DNA from: Myrica gale
Lineage: Eukaryota > Streptophyta > Magnoliopsida > Fagales > Myricaceae
Length of the DNA: 64,000 nt
NCBI GenBank assembly: GCA_963930655.1
Contig: OZ005617.1
Coordinates: 17,782,068-17,846,067 of the forward strand
Direction: 5' to 3'
This document shows positions 34,601 to 45,821 of the stretch, one piece after another. The translations under genes and the position numbers were made by a program. The notes beneath the pieces are model-generated. The model saw nothing but the letters and a program-made list of their open reading frames with translations. It did not search any database and had not been told where the DNA came from. The first letter of the stretch is position 1, and every line of letters begins with the position of its first letter.

Positions 34601-37600
34601 TAGGTAAATGCACAGAGAGGCTCATAAAAGGTATAGGAGAGCTACAACTGGTGATCACTTAAACTATGAGCTACAAGTATGAGGAGAACAATGAAATATA
34701 CGAAGTCATTAGCAATTTGGAAGACCACCATCTGCCTAGTGGAACATGCTAAATCCTCTTAAGAGGAATCAAAGTCCCGATGTCATGTAAGCTGGGAAGA
34801 AATCCCTCATCAAAGTGACCTAAAAAGGAGAGAAATGTAAGTCCTGATGATCTGGTTTAAGAACTCTTAGCCAATACATCTTTGCAATTATGTGGCAATT
34901 CCGGAAACTCAACTCATGTAAACTACATGAGATGAAAATACATGCCGGGAGATCTGTCACAACGTCATCCTTCCGATACATTTCGCAAAACCCATGATCC
35001 TAACTAGTTAGTGGATAGCTATACAACTTTACTGCTTTATCAAAGCTAACACAGGAGGTTTGAAGACACGACATAATGAACTTATCCACAATAAAATCTC
35101 TCAGCAAAAGCAACCATAACTTTTTTCCCACCTCATATCCAATTCTCCTGATCAAAAGTGAGTAATGACCTTTGCCAAGGCCTAGAATCATATAGCCCCA
35201 CACCTCCAAAGGCCTCCCCTTCTATTGTTAAGTACATATTTCCGACGTCACCTTTCTCCAACAGCTGACTTTCTGTTCCAAAAAGCTCCGTGTCCGTTAA
35301 CTAAACTCATCTGAGAGAGGGCGAATCTTCCCAAATCTGGTGCTTTGCAGGCACTATTGATATTCTTGACACTAAACTAGAAATCCAAAATGTGGACAGT
35401 TAACAGGTGAATAGACATGTAAATGAGTTCTCAGAGTAAAACCTTCCTGTCAGTAAGAAGTAGCTACATCACCCAAAAACATTTCTCAGCATCTTTCCAT
35501 AAGGAAGTTCGAACATACATTTTAGCAATGAATCCAACATCAAATGGCAGGGCCACCTAATTGCGTGGTAAATTGACAAATATTTGAACCAAACAACAGA
35601 ATTAATATTCCATAATGAAGCAAGGGAACATCTAAGAATCCAAGACAGCCATTTAAGAACATCACGCAATAGGATCTACTTTGCAAACACGGGTAGATTC
35701 AGACCAAAAAAGTAGAGGGGTATCGAACTGGGTCATCAAAAATTTACTTCACTCATGAAAAAGGTAGAGAAAACTAAGTTGTGATTTTATACCCGATATT
35801 CAACTCCAATACAGTGGTTTGAGATGTCATTTTTTATGATACATTAGAATACTACGAATCACAACAGTCCCACCCTCCAAAAATCAACCTCATTATTAGA
35901 AAACAAACATTTCAACTATTGAAACCAGTTATAAATGCATGCACATGAACAGACCATTTTAGAAACTTACAGAAACGTCTTGAAATTCATCAAAATTGGT
36001 TGCCACTGTTTCCCACTGGTATGTTGCACTAGGAAGAACCTGGGAACCCTTTGTTTTTGCTTTCTTCACCTCAACCTTCCTTATCTCCCGATACAAACGA
36101 TGACCAACTATAGGATCATCTTCATACCTGCACCAACTTATTATACCCCTACTACATACAATGCACAATACACTAAAAGCTTCCACTGAGGAGTGATAAA
36201 TCCTCTACTCAGATAAAGATACTGGTACATCTTTTATTTGATGTTTGGAAATAAACCAATATGCAAGCTGTAAACCTCGATGGATATGGCTTATGAGAAG
36301 ATTAACTACATTACCAGTAAGAAATTCCGTGCGAATCACCCCCAACACGTTCTTTACGAAATGCTAAAAGTTGAACACCATGTTTAAGTGAGTTGTCAAT
36401 GTAGTTCCTGATATCTTCTTGCTGCAACAAGTAACTCAGATTCAGTTCTCACAGCAGTGGTGCAAAGAAGCATAGAAGAAATAACAAAGTACCAAATATG
36501 AATCAGGAGCTACTAATAATGCAGAATTACCCTCATACTTCCAATAGAGTTTTGGGGTTGAGTGAAATAAACGGTTAAACAAAGTAGAACACAGGATCAA
36601 GAACTGCAAGATATAATCATTATTAATGCTCCTACCTCTACACGAATGTCACAGAGTGCTTTCAAGATGACCACACGAACCCCAGGATCAAGAGTCCTGT
36701 ACACTTCGACCTCCCCTCTGGCAAATAAGTATTATTTGAAACATTAGAAACATACAAAAACTCATTCATATATTAAAGAAATCTACAGATACACGGTTAT
36801 TCACCCATGAGAAGCAACAATGGGTAGATCCCCATCTGCAACCTACAATTAGATACCAAGTGCAAGTTAGTTTTCCAATACCCAGAAAAGGGTCCAAGCA
36901 GGGTATACTAAAACCAATCATCAGTAAAACAAGTACAACAATTTTTTTACCCAATGCCACCAATCTCTCAATTTTCTACACAAAACGGTGACCCAGGTAT
37001 CACGTGTAAGTGCCATCCGCGTAACAGGAGGGATTGCCTAAAAAGGGGTAGATGGAAAACAGATGAGCAAAACCAATGCAGCAGCAACATAATATAACTA
37101 GCTAATATAGAAAATTTTCAGTAGCTTGGGGGTCAAGACAGTCATGTTGTATGATATTCAAGGAATATATCTAAAAATCAGCTACAGTACCAGAAAACAT
37201 GCAATTCTAGCTTGTGCTGTAAACAGGAGAGACATAAATATTTGAGATCAAACGGAATCATTAGACAAGGCAATGCACAGGCAATAACTCAAAAACTAAT
37301 CATTGGCAAAAGCCTGTCAGTGCATAGTCAATCTGTATCATTGGGAACTAAACAAGATATAATTCTTTTGCTGACATTCATCAGATTCTACCTTTAAGGA
37401 GGAAATTCAAAGTTTACAAAAAAAAGTCCAACCTACCTCCACCCACAGTCAAATGAAAATAAATGCATAATGATGCATAAAGCTTTGGATCTACAAAGTA
37501 ATGAACATCACAAAATCAAACCTCTATCTGGTACAAAATCCCCTAAAAACATTTAACTATTGAATTTGAAACAAGAAGAAAATAAAACCTTGCTCCATAT

Positions 37601-40532
37601 TGGGAATGTCATCATAGATTTTCCCAATAAAATTGTGGAACCCCAAATTCTGCACAGAGTAGGAGATAAGGAATAGAATTGAGGTCTATAAAGGCCAAGT
37701 CCCACATTGAGACCTTATTAGGTGGAGTTGGGCCTTATAATAATTCTTAGGGGCTTCAAAAGCAACTTCGACCAGTCATTTTGAAGTAAAAGTGCAGATA
37801 TGACTAGCGTTCCTTAGATCCTTACAAATAGTATTAGAGTAGGCCTAGTAAACACTATTGTGGGTTCGGTGGGCCTTGATGAGGGCATCAAGAGTTTAAG
37901 GGGGAGAAATTGTGAAACCCCAAATCCCACATGGAGTAGGAGAGGATAAAGAATAGACTTGAGGTCTATATAGGTCATGTCCCACATTGAGACCTTATTA
38001 GTGAGAATTAAGCCTTATAATGATTCCAAGGGATTTCAAAAGCGATCTCTGCTAGTCATGTTAAAGTTAAGGCATAAATGTGGCTAGCGCTTCCTTGAGT
38101 CTTTACAAAAGTAAAGTACCAATTGGCTTCGCATCCACATTACCATCATGAGTATAATTGGGAGATGGCTCTTCTTTCCCTTCTTAATTTGTAATAATCA
38201 CATGATAGTCATTTCAATCCAATTGACGAAATAATGGCAAGAGCATAAATCTTCCAAAATTTGATCCCATGAATGAAAACCATGATCTTCCAAGCAATTG
38301 AGAACTAAATATACCTTATGCAAGATGGCTAGGCTGGTTTTAGTAGATTTTAAGTGACACATTCATAATCTCTACAAATTCTGAGGCAATCTCTTCAAAG
38401 GTGGAGGAATTAAAATTAGAAATGTATCTTCAGAAAAGAGTTGCTTCCCTCTCAAAATCTCACCCCATTAGCTCTGTGATGATATTAGCGACACAATCTC
38501 AAAAGGAAATATTAACCTATGCAGGCTCGTGCAAAGTTTCTGTTGCGTCATATACAAAACAACAACCCTACTGTTTTAGGTGTCCAGTTGTACCACCCTC
38601 CTCCACCATGGCCTACCTTCTTCATTGGCCCTTCAATACCCTGATAGTCATCAGATACTATTGTCCATGTCCTTACTTATGATGTAATAAGCCAAAACCT
38701 GAACTGGCACCCTATAATCTTTCTGACAATATTGAATGAACCTTACACTCTAAGACATTGCGATAAGAATTGACAACAGATCAGAAATTTAAAATATATT
38801 GATACTCTCTCCCTCCCATTACGTATCTTTCTTCCAAGATGGTTAACCTCTTCTCAGAAACTCAAGCCTGAAGTCAAAAACTAAATTTGCACTTGAGCTT
38901 TGTTTGGCCTCCGATCATCTATTCAGGGGATTCTTTTAAAGAACAGTGCGCCATTTAAGGGGAAACTTCCCATCAGGTGGTGGGCATTAGAGCATTGTAG
39001 GTCAGTGAATGCAGATAGACCTTAAGGCATGACCACCCTATATCCTACAAAGCAGCATCTAGTGAGGATCCTACATGTCCAACAAAACTTGGAATGACAT
39101 TTTAACTTCTGATGTCTTGCAAATAAACAAGGGAAAGTAAGGATTAAGAACAAATTCTTGCCTATACAATCTTAAGACATAACCCCCTATATGCTACAAA
39201 GCAGCACCTAGTGAGAATCCTACATGTCCAACAAAACTTGGAATGACATTTTAACTACTGTTATCTTGCTAATAAAACAAAATGAAAGTACGCATTTAAG
39301 AGCAAATTCTTGTCTATACAATCTTCTAACACATTCAAAAAGCTTTATTTTAGTTCAACAAGTGTGACTCCTTACTACTTGGGGAATCTTATATATATCA
39401 CCAAAATCCATTTTGCACCTCCTTCGGCTTCAAGTTTAAAACGATGTTACTGAAGACTTCCAACTTTTCTCTATCCCACAATTCAAGGAAACTTAGAAAA
39501 TACTGCATATGAAGGTTGACACTAAATAGTAACCTATAAGCACTCTCAAGTTACCAAGGCATTCTAACTTCTTGAAGAAATGCATCCAAACTTAACAAAA
39601 GAAATTGAAATAGCCCACGTTGCTTATAGATACTTACCCTGCTGCAACTTAGCATTCAACTTGAGTTGCATAGAACTAAACTACAACATTCCTACTGCAA
39701 AGTCATAAACTTGGCGTATATTTATCTCAGAACACAAAGTCATAAACTTTGCATATACCTATCTCAAAACAAACGCAAATAACACATAACTAAGCTTGAA
39801 GCAAGTAAGCATAGCACAATGTACAACTACCACGGAAACATAAGAGAGTGACATTCGTACGCTAAAAAGCTTCAAAGAAGTTTAAATAGGAGGAAAACTA
39901 AAACCAAAACTTTTTTTCTCCGAAACCAAGCACCAACCTTCAATAACGGTATATGTATGTCACTTAAAGTATCATTTGGGGTAATCAAAGCCGTCTCGAA
40001 CTCCTCGGCTGAGAACTCCGCCGAGATATTGAGAAGAGGCCTAAACACCTGCAACACAAGAACAGTAAAAAGAACAAAAGCAAACATAAACCCTAAAGCA
40101 CCAAAGATACTAAAATAAAAGAGCTTTGAAAGAATGATCGCGGCTTCAAAAGCTCACATGCAAGAAGTTGAGTACGGAAGCCAACTCCCACATCGACCGG
40201 AGGGTCCACCGCGGCAATTGCGAAGGCGGGGGCGGCTCCACCAACGGGGTGACGATCTTGCTGCATTGCTCTCTCTGCTGCGGCGACTCGTCTTGTCGCC
40301 GCTGCTGCTGCTCCTTCTTCTTTGGCTTACTCGCTGGCATGGGAGCAGCGGCAGCCTGGAGCCTAGCGGCGGCTCGAATGGTGCACGCGCGCGACGGCCG
40401 GTTACTCCTATTAACGGGAGGTGCAGGCGTGGTGGTGGTGGTGTCATTTTCGGAATTGGGTTTCTGGGTGTGATTTTCGGGCGAGGAGGATTGGTCGTTG
40501 GAGATCGGAGGAGGGGAGGGTTCACGGGACAT
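31627..40532 (-). CDS. DDR4-like: DDT-domain chromatin protein, DDR4-like, 12 exons
   Basis: Exons on the minus strand: 40532-40158, 40048-39938, 37037-36951, 36842-36805, 36717-36636, 36421-36315, 36127-35971, 33469-33377, 33186-33063, 32781-32739, 32655-32467 and 32377-31627. All junctions are GT-AG and the frame stays open, giving 2157 nt and 718 aa. The N-terminus is Pro/Ser-rich, then comes SRACTIRAAARL. The DDT domain follows, from WELASVLNFLH at the end of exon 1 through FRPLLNI, EFETALITPNDTLSDIHIPLL and LCRKLRDWWHW. A WHIM-like region has DPGVRVVILKALCDIR and YWYEDDPIVGHRLYREIRK. The last exon encodes an acidic, Ser/Glu-rich tail with RRSKRATRNR and RRFLDLNELAPG. DDT proteins of this type act with ISWI-class remodellers in the nucleus. 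Introns 2 (2.9 kb) and 7 (2.5 kb) are long; intron 2 carries a TRIM element. The exon 4/5 junction (splits codon GG|A) is the least certain. Confidence 0.92.
33712..33895 (+). mobile_element. LINE 3' end fragment in DDR4-like intron 7
   Basis: TTGTACTGATGTTTCCCTC followed by GTTAATAAAATTTCTTAC and a poly-A run. This is the usual look of plant L1 3' ends. The 5' part is missing. Confidence 0.5.
37634..38107. mobile_element. TRIM (miniature LTR retroelement) in intron 2 of the DDR4-like gene
   Basis: Two direct repeats, 37634-37826 (193 bp) and 37911-38107 (197 bp), both start TGTG(G/A)AACCCCAAAT and end TTTACA/CTTACA, and share CCCACATTGAGACCTTATTAG. The 84-bp space between has a primer-binding-like AGTATTAGAGT just after the left repeat (compare GGTATCAGAGC, the initiator-Met tRNA site) and a purine tract AAGGGGGAGAAA just before the right repeat. 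This is the layout of a TRIM. Flanks AAAAT and AAAGT are a near target duplication. No coding capacity, so it relied on another element. Confidence 0.8.
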
Positions 40533-41358
40533 GGTTTCAGCGGAGATCAGGTGGGTTTAGGGGAGTTATGCTGGGATTACATGTAGAGGATCATGGGATT
40601 GCATTAGGCAAAAGGGAAGGGCTTATTGCTGTTTTGGAGTGCGAAAGGGAAAGAATAGGAGTTGGAGAAGGCAAAGGAGAGAGCGAACCCAGGAGATGGA
40701 GGACCAAAGGTCCAAACCATCATTCAAATAGGTTCATGAATGTCTATCTATGTGTATGTTTTCTTTGCTTATGTGACTGGAAACAGGAAACTGAGGAAGA
40801 AAAAGGGGGTGGAGAGAGAGGGGGGAGAGGACCAGTCCTAATTTGCTGGAGTTTGGATTTTATTTTAAGCTTTGGGTATTTGGTCCTGAAGCTGTGTTAA
40901 AATTTGGGAGTTTTAATAACTGCAAATAAAATTAATGGATTTTTGCTTTTGGTTCAGATAGTTTAATGCTTGAATACTTGTTGATTTCGCTTTAATTGTT
41001 TTGAAGAAGCTGATTTTAACCTCAGACAGCAATGGATTACTGTGGTTGACAAATTGTGAATGATTGTGGTTACTTTAGGAAATAGAACTGCTTAAAATTC
41101 ATTTATTTTGTTTTAAATCAAACACACCACTCAACTTAAGAAACATAAAAGAAAAAAAAGAGATAAAAAAAAAACTACCATTTATTTCATACAGAGAAAC
41201 TATACCTATCCCATTCCAATTTCCTCTCATTGTCATCTTGAACCAGAAGTGCTTGCTCTCCAACTTTCACCTTTTGTGTTGAATGGATGCACTGCTGCAT
41301 GAATTCCTTCTATTTTCCAGCCAAAACCTTGGTAAAATATCCAGCAGGTTTCTCTTTG
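40533..41358 (-). promoter_or_regulatory. 5' leader and promoter region of the DDR4-like gene
   Basis: Sequence upstream of the start codon at 40532. The first 300 bp are richer in G and C (on the minus strand CT-rich, leader-like). No clear TATA box. The plus-strand frames here are shadows. Confidence 0.4.
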
Positions 41359-41373
41359 CATAACTCGAACCTA

Positions 41374-42235
41374 TAGACACGTATAAAAGCAGAAAAAAGT
41401 TATAGATAGAGACTCTCCCTTCTCTCTAAAACTCTCCAAACCCTAACCTACTCTCCCTCTTTTCTCTTTCTTTTTGGCGGCGGATGGAGCTCCTCAGTTC
41501 CTCCCACCCCCCAGCTCTTCTCTGTCTGGTTCTCACTGTTCATTCTCCCTTCTCATGGTTCTTTTTATTGCGGTTTTTGTTTGGTATCTTGGCGTTTAGA
41601 TCTAGGTGTTTTTGTTAGCCTTTGGTGGATACCGCCCAGCTAGTCGCCCTCCCCACCTTCAAGCGCACTATGTCCTTCCGGCCTCGCTCCAGTTGACCGG
41701 CGCGTGATGGTCCCACGCGTGGATCTCCCGCGTCCGTCCTTTGTTCTTCATTTTGGGCTGCTTTTGGTTGTCTCTGAAGGCCACGCGCTACTTGGGTGGC
41801 TTCACATGCATCTGGCAAACCCAACACCGCCAAGTTGTTGTTTTTTCGACCGCCATTGGGTCCCACACGCCGTCTTCTGTTGCCGCTCTTGGTGTTTTTG
41901 TTTTGGCCTTTGTTTGTTTCTTATTTTGTTGTTACCTACTCCTCGAAGGGTTTTTTTTTGTCCCTTGGGATCTTTGTCGGCCCTCCGTTGGGGCTTTGTA
42001 GTGTCAGGTTGTCTGTGCTTTCCTTACTAGCCCTCTAGATTTTCATGGCTAAGTCTACTGTTATCGGTCACCCGTACTTTCTGCCTTGCACGACACATAT
42101 AATGGTTTTCCTAATCTCTTTTGGGATCCTGCTAATTTTTCTTTACAGCCTGGTTATTGTTAGACCTTATTTAGGATTATCTTTGTATGGTTTAACTCTT
42201 ATTGCAAGCCTAACGACATTATTCATAAAAAAAAA
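41374..42235 (+). mobile_element. Non-LTR retroelement insertion, 862 bp, no recognisable ORF
   Basis: Exact 15-bp target duplication CATAACTCGAACCTA at 41359-41373 and 42236-42250. The element ends in an A-rich tail (ATTCATAAAAAAAAA) just before the second copy, so it was inserted by target-primed reverse transcription. The 5' part is CT-rich with CCAAACCCTAACC, the middle is GC-rich, and the 3' part is T-rich. No endonuclease or reverse transcriptase is encoded, so it used another element's machinery or is an internally deleted LINE. Confidence 0.82.
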
Positions 42236-42250
42236 CATAACTCGAACCTA

Positions 42251-44095
42251 CCCAATTTCTTGTGTTCGTCCCTGCTTCCAAAGTCAGCATTAACAGTCTC
42301 ACCCAGTTTTCGTAGACAAAAGATACCAAGAAGATGGAAGACTGCATTTTATAAGGTGTGTAGAAGGGGACCACAAGTTTGAACTAAAAGCGAAAGCCAA
42401 GCCATCTTATGTATTTATTTCCATCCAAACCTACTTCCATTATTCATCTGCAGTGACATTTTGACGAATCAGTTGGTTTATGGTCAACACGTCCGAGTAG
42501 AGGCGTGTCGATCTTCGCGTATCCTTCTCGCAAAACCACAAGAATAGCCTTGGACACCCAGGTTACTAACCTTTGATGCTTAAGTCAGTTTCCTTTGTGT
42601 ATGCGTTATGCAGTTTTTGTCGCTCAGAAAATTGTCTTACCTCTTCTATCGTTCTCTCTTCCTTTTATAACCTTTCTCTCACGTTCTTTCCATTCCTCTT
42701 TGGCGGGAATTTCTCCTCGTGCGATCGTGTGCTTTTTAACTGTTTTTGTACGTCTTCGGAACCGAGGGATCGTGGAGTTGGCGGTTTTGATGGGTTGTTT
42801 GAACAACTGTTCATGACACGTCTGACGATCTATACTTCTAGATCTGCATGCAAGATGGGCTTGATTGTAGGCTTTGGGTTTCATAGAGATATAATTACTC
42901 TTGCCGGCCCAAACCCGTGTGATTCAATATTGGTATCATCACATTTATACGTCCTTCATAGTTTTCTTTTGGTATTTTTCAGTTCTTGATTCCTGACACT
43001 CGCTTTCACCGGTTCTGTTTTTCCTTTTTCTTCTTCACCCCTCTTGCAGCAATCTCTCTCTCTCCTCTCTCACCAATATCTCTTTTCTTCCACATGCAAA
43101 CTTTTTAATGTTGTTTATGTAACCCAGCTAGATTGAACCCTGACTTTTATTTTTATAAAGCCTTTCTTTGAGAACGCTTAAAGACCAATAAAGGAAAAGA
43201 GCCTTATATGGTTTTGTCTTGCACATTTTGTTTTGATATCTGTGATTTAGGCCCAACCTTGAAACTAATATATTTGCTCTCATGGGCAAGAAGGGCTTTA
43301 AATTTGGGATTTCATACCAAACTACGCCTTGACACTGTAGGCTTGACCCAACGTGTTCTGTTCCTCCATTTGAGCTCTTGGGTGATGGAATTTCAGAACA
43401 ATATTTTTTTTAATAACTATTAAATTTTGTTACATTCTACTTTTGTGCACTGGGTTCAGATAGACTTGACCCAGTTGAAAAATGTGCAGATCGGATTGGG
43501 AGTGCAATAACAAACTTTAGGCATTCGAATTAGCAATCCAAATATCAATTAAGTTAAATATTCGGTCGTAAACAAAACTAAGGCCTATGCATTGAATACT
43601 ATTAGTCTAAGAATGGAATTACGTCCTCCAAACTATTAAGCTTCTGCTCTGATTGCTTTTTTTTTTAAAAAAAAAAGTTATTTTCCCTCTGTTTGCATTT
43701 GTTTTTTAGGTAAGGATTGTTTGAATTTGATTTTAACTAATAGTTGGGGTTAGAAACGACACTAAAGACGGAATTGCAGAATCAATCCGTTATAGATTCG
43801 AATAATTGTCTCTGCAAGGCCGGGAACTCACAACAATATAGATTATAGACAGGTGATTGGCAGGAGAGAAAAACTGGCTTCCTTTGGTTAAATAGCGGTC
43901 TTCATTGCTTCCTTCTTTGTTCGAAAACCGAATATGTTAAAGCGATTTGGCTAATGGGCGATTATAAGGAAGGTGATCTACTGATTTTAAAATGGTCGTG
44001 CCCAGTTTATGTACAACAGACAACACAATAAACTAACATCACATGCAGAACATGTCAAGCCAAGCAAATGGTCAGTGAAAGGAACATACCTCCCT
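42251..44095. other. Intergenic, no gene seen
   Basis: Mixed composition. The frames at 42573-42989 and 42595-42816 lack domains. A poly-T/poly-A run (TTTTTTTTTTAAAAAAAAAA) is at about 43658-43677. Confidence 0.5.
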
Positions 44096-44945
44096 AACGA
44101 TCTGTTTCTTCTCTCTCTTTTTTCTTTTTTTTCTTTTTTTTTTTTCTTGAAAACAACTAATATAATAAAAACAACTAAAAAACGAAAACCATAGGACCGA
44201 CCACAGGACAGACTGACACAGACACAACCAGCAAGACCCTCCAACGGATCAGAGGAACCACTATGAACTACATGCAGGGCAGAAGGAGTGATGACCGGAC
44301 ATAGTAGGCAAAGCTACTAGGACCTGGATAAGCCGGAAAAACGCCACAAGGGACGCGAAGCGAGACCTAATAAAGGGTCGGAAAAGAGTCACAAGGACTC
44401 GGATAAGCCCACAGAAGGGGCGGACAGACAACCACAGAACAGACAGACAACAAGCCCTAAACAGAGGGGCACACCCAAACGGGTGAAAACACGACCAAAC
44501 ACGAGCCCTAAACAGAGGGGTAGGCCCAAACAGGCGACAACAAGACAAAAGACTAGCCCTAAACAAAGGGGCAGACCCAAACGGGTTTATTACTGGTCGG
44601 ACTAAAACAGGCAGCGGCGGCGCGTGGGCGGCGGCAGAGGGGAGCCGAAGTGGAAAACGGAGCGCAAGGGCCACACAATCCACGCCGGAGGAGAAGAGCT
44701 GGAACCGGGGGCCGGAGGGACTGCCACGCGCGGCTGAGGCTGTCGGCGCGTCAGATCCACGCGCGGCGCGTGCCGCGCGTGGATAGCGACGCGCCACCCG
44801 TTGAGGAACTGCGAAGAAGGCCGACGAAGCGCTCTTCGTGCTGAGTCCACCCAGCCGGCGCGTGCCCTCCCAGAGACGGCTGCATCTTATTTTCTTCGTG
44901 GATATAAACCTATAAGAAACTACCAATTCATAAAAAAAAAACACA
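44096..44945 (-). mobile_element. Probable non-LTR retroelement, inverted
   Basis: Read on the minus strand it has a GC-rich 5' half, a T/G-rich 3' half and a long A-rich tail (complement at 44110-44150). This resembles the layout of 41374-42235, including a CGCGCGTGGATCT segment in both. The boundaries and target duplication are not resolved. It holds a 51-bp tandem repeat and a perfect hairpin listed separately. The long minus-strand frame at 44261-44950 has no recognisable domain. Confidence 0.45.
44454..44606. repeat. 51-bp tandem repeat, 3 units
   Basis: GCCCTAAACAGAGGGG starts at 44454, 44505 and (one change) 44556, each followed by CCCAAAC(G/A)GG. The exact period is 51, within the retroelement-like segment. 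Confidence 0.8.
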
Positions 44946-45135
44946 CACACGTATTCAAAACATTGAAATTGTAAAGTTGGTAGGAGATGAAGATCTTATC
45001 CGGAGGCGCCGACAATTATTCTGAACATCATTATTAATTTCGCTGAAATGTCGTTCCAATCCTTTTACACCAGTATTTACCAATATTATCTGCTAACGAA
45101 TAAATGCAGTACCTATTTAGAGAAAAAAAGGAAAA

Positions 45136-45525
45136 ATATAATTTTTCACCTACAAACTACCATAGCTTTTACACTTTGCACCATAAACTACTAATTTTGA
45201 TACATTGCATCATATAACTACCAATTTTTGACACTTTGCACCCTTTGTCAAATTTTTCGACGAAAATGACGACTGTCCTTGACTCATTTTACATATATTA
45301 AAGATATTGTTATCAATTCATTAATTTATCAAGTGTATTATTGTCAAATGGAGGGTTCAAAGTGTTTAATATTAGTAGTTGGAGTGTGTAATGTGTCAAA
45401 ATTGATAATTTAGGGTGCAAAATATCTAACATTGGTAGTTTGAGGGTGCGATGTTTTAAAGATGGTAGTTTGGGGTGCAAAGTGAAACTACCTCGATAGT
45501 TTGTGGGTGAAAAGTGTAATTTTTT
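45136..45525. mobile_element. Foldback element of the same family as 4513 and 7768
   Basis: Left end AATATAATTTTTCACCTACA and, inverted, the right end TACACTTTTCACCCACA. The arms carry ACTTTGCACC repeated in both orientations. Centre ATATATTAAAGATATTGTTATCAATTCATTA is nearly the same as in the 4513 element. Confidence 0.6.
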
Positions 45526-45659
45526 AAAAAAATTGGAGCGCATAGTTATATATGAGTTGACACCTCACTCTTCAGTACTCCTTCCCATTTTTTTTATTAG
45601 AACTCCGAAGACCGCACTGACCAACAAAACTCCTAATTGATGTTGTCGAAAAAGTAAAA

Positions 45660-45821
45660 GGGGGCGTTTGAATGTAAAAATGTTAGGAGTTGGAAATATT
45701 GGGGTATTGAGGTTTGTGAAAAAATAAAGATATTATATGGAATTGGATGAAAAAGTGAAAAAAGAAAATATTTAATTAAATATTATAATATTATTTTATA
45801 ATTATATAGAAAAACACCCCC
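45660..45821. mobile_element. MITE, 162 bp, distantly like family A
   Basis: Ends GGGGGCGTTTGAATG and, inverted, GGGGGTGTTTTTCTA. Inverted, the interior has the same CTTTTTTCACTTTTTCA and CAATACCCCAATATT pattern as family A. Target duplication not clear. Confidence 0.6.

Noticed and set aside
40134-40900. Plus-strand frames of 150 and 159 residues
   Set aside because: Shadow of DDR4 exon 1 and its leader; low complexity, and splicing on the minus strand is consistent.
44261-44950. 229-residue minus-strand frame
   Set aside because: Lies in a retroelement-like GC-rich segment, contains the translated 51-bp repeat and no domain.
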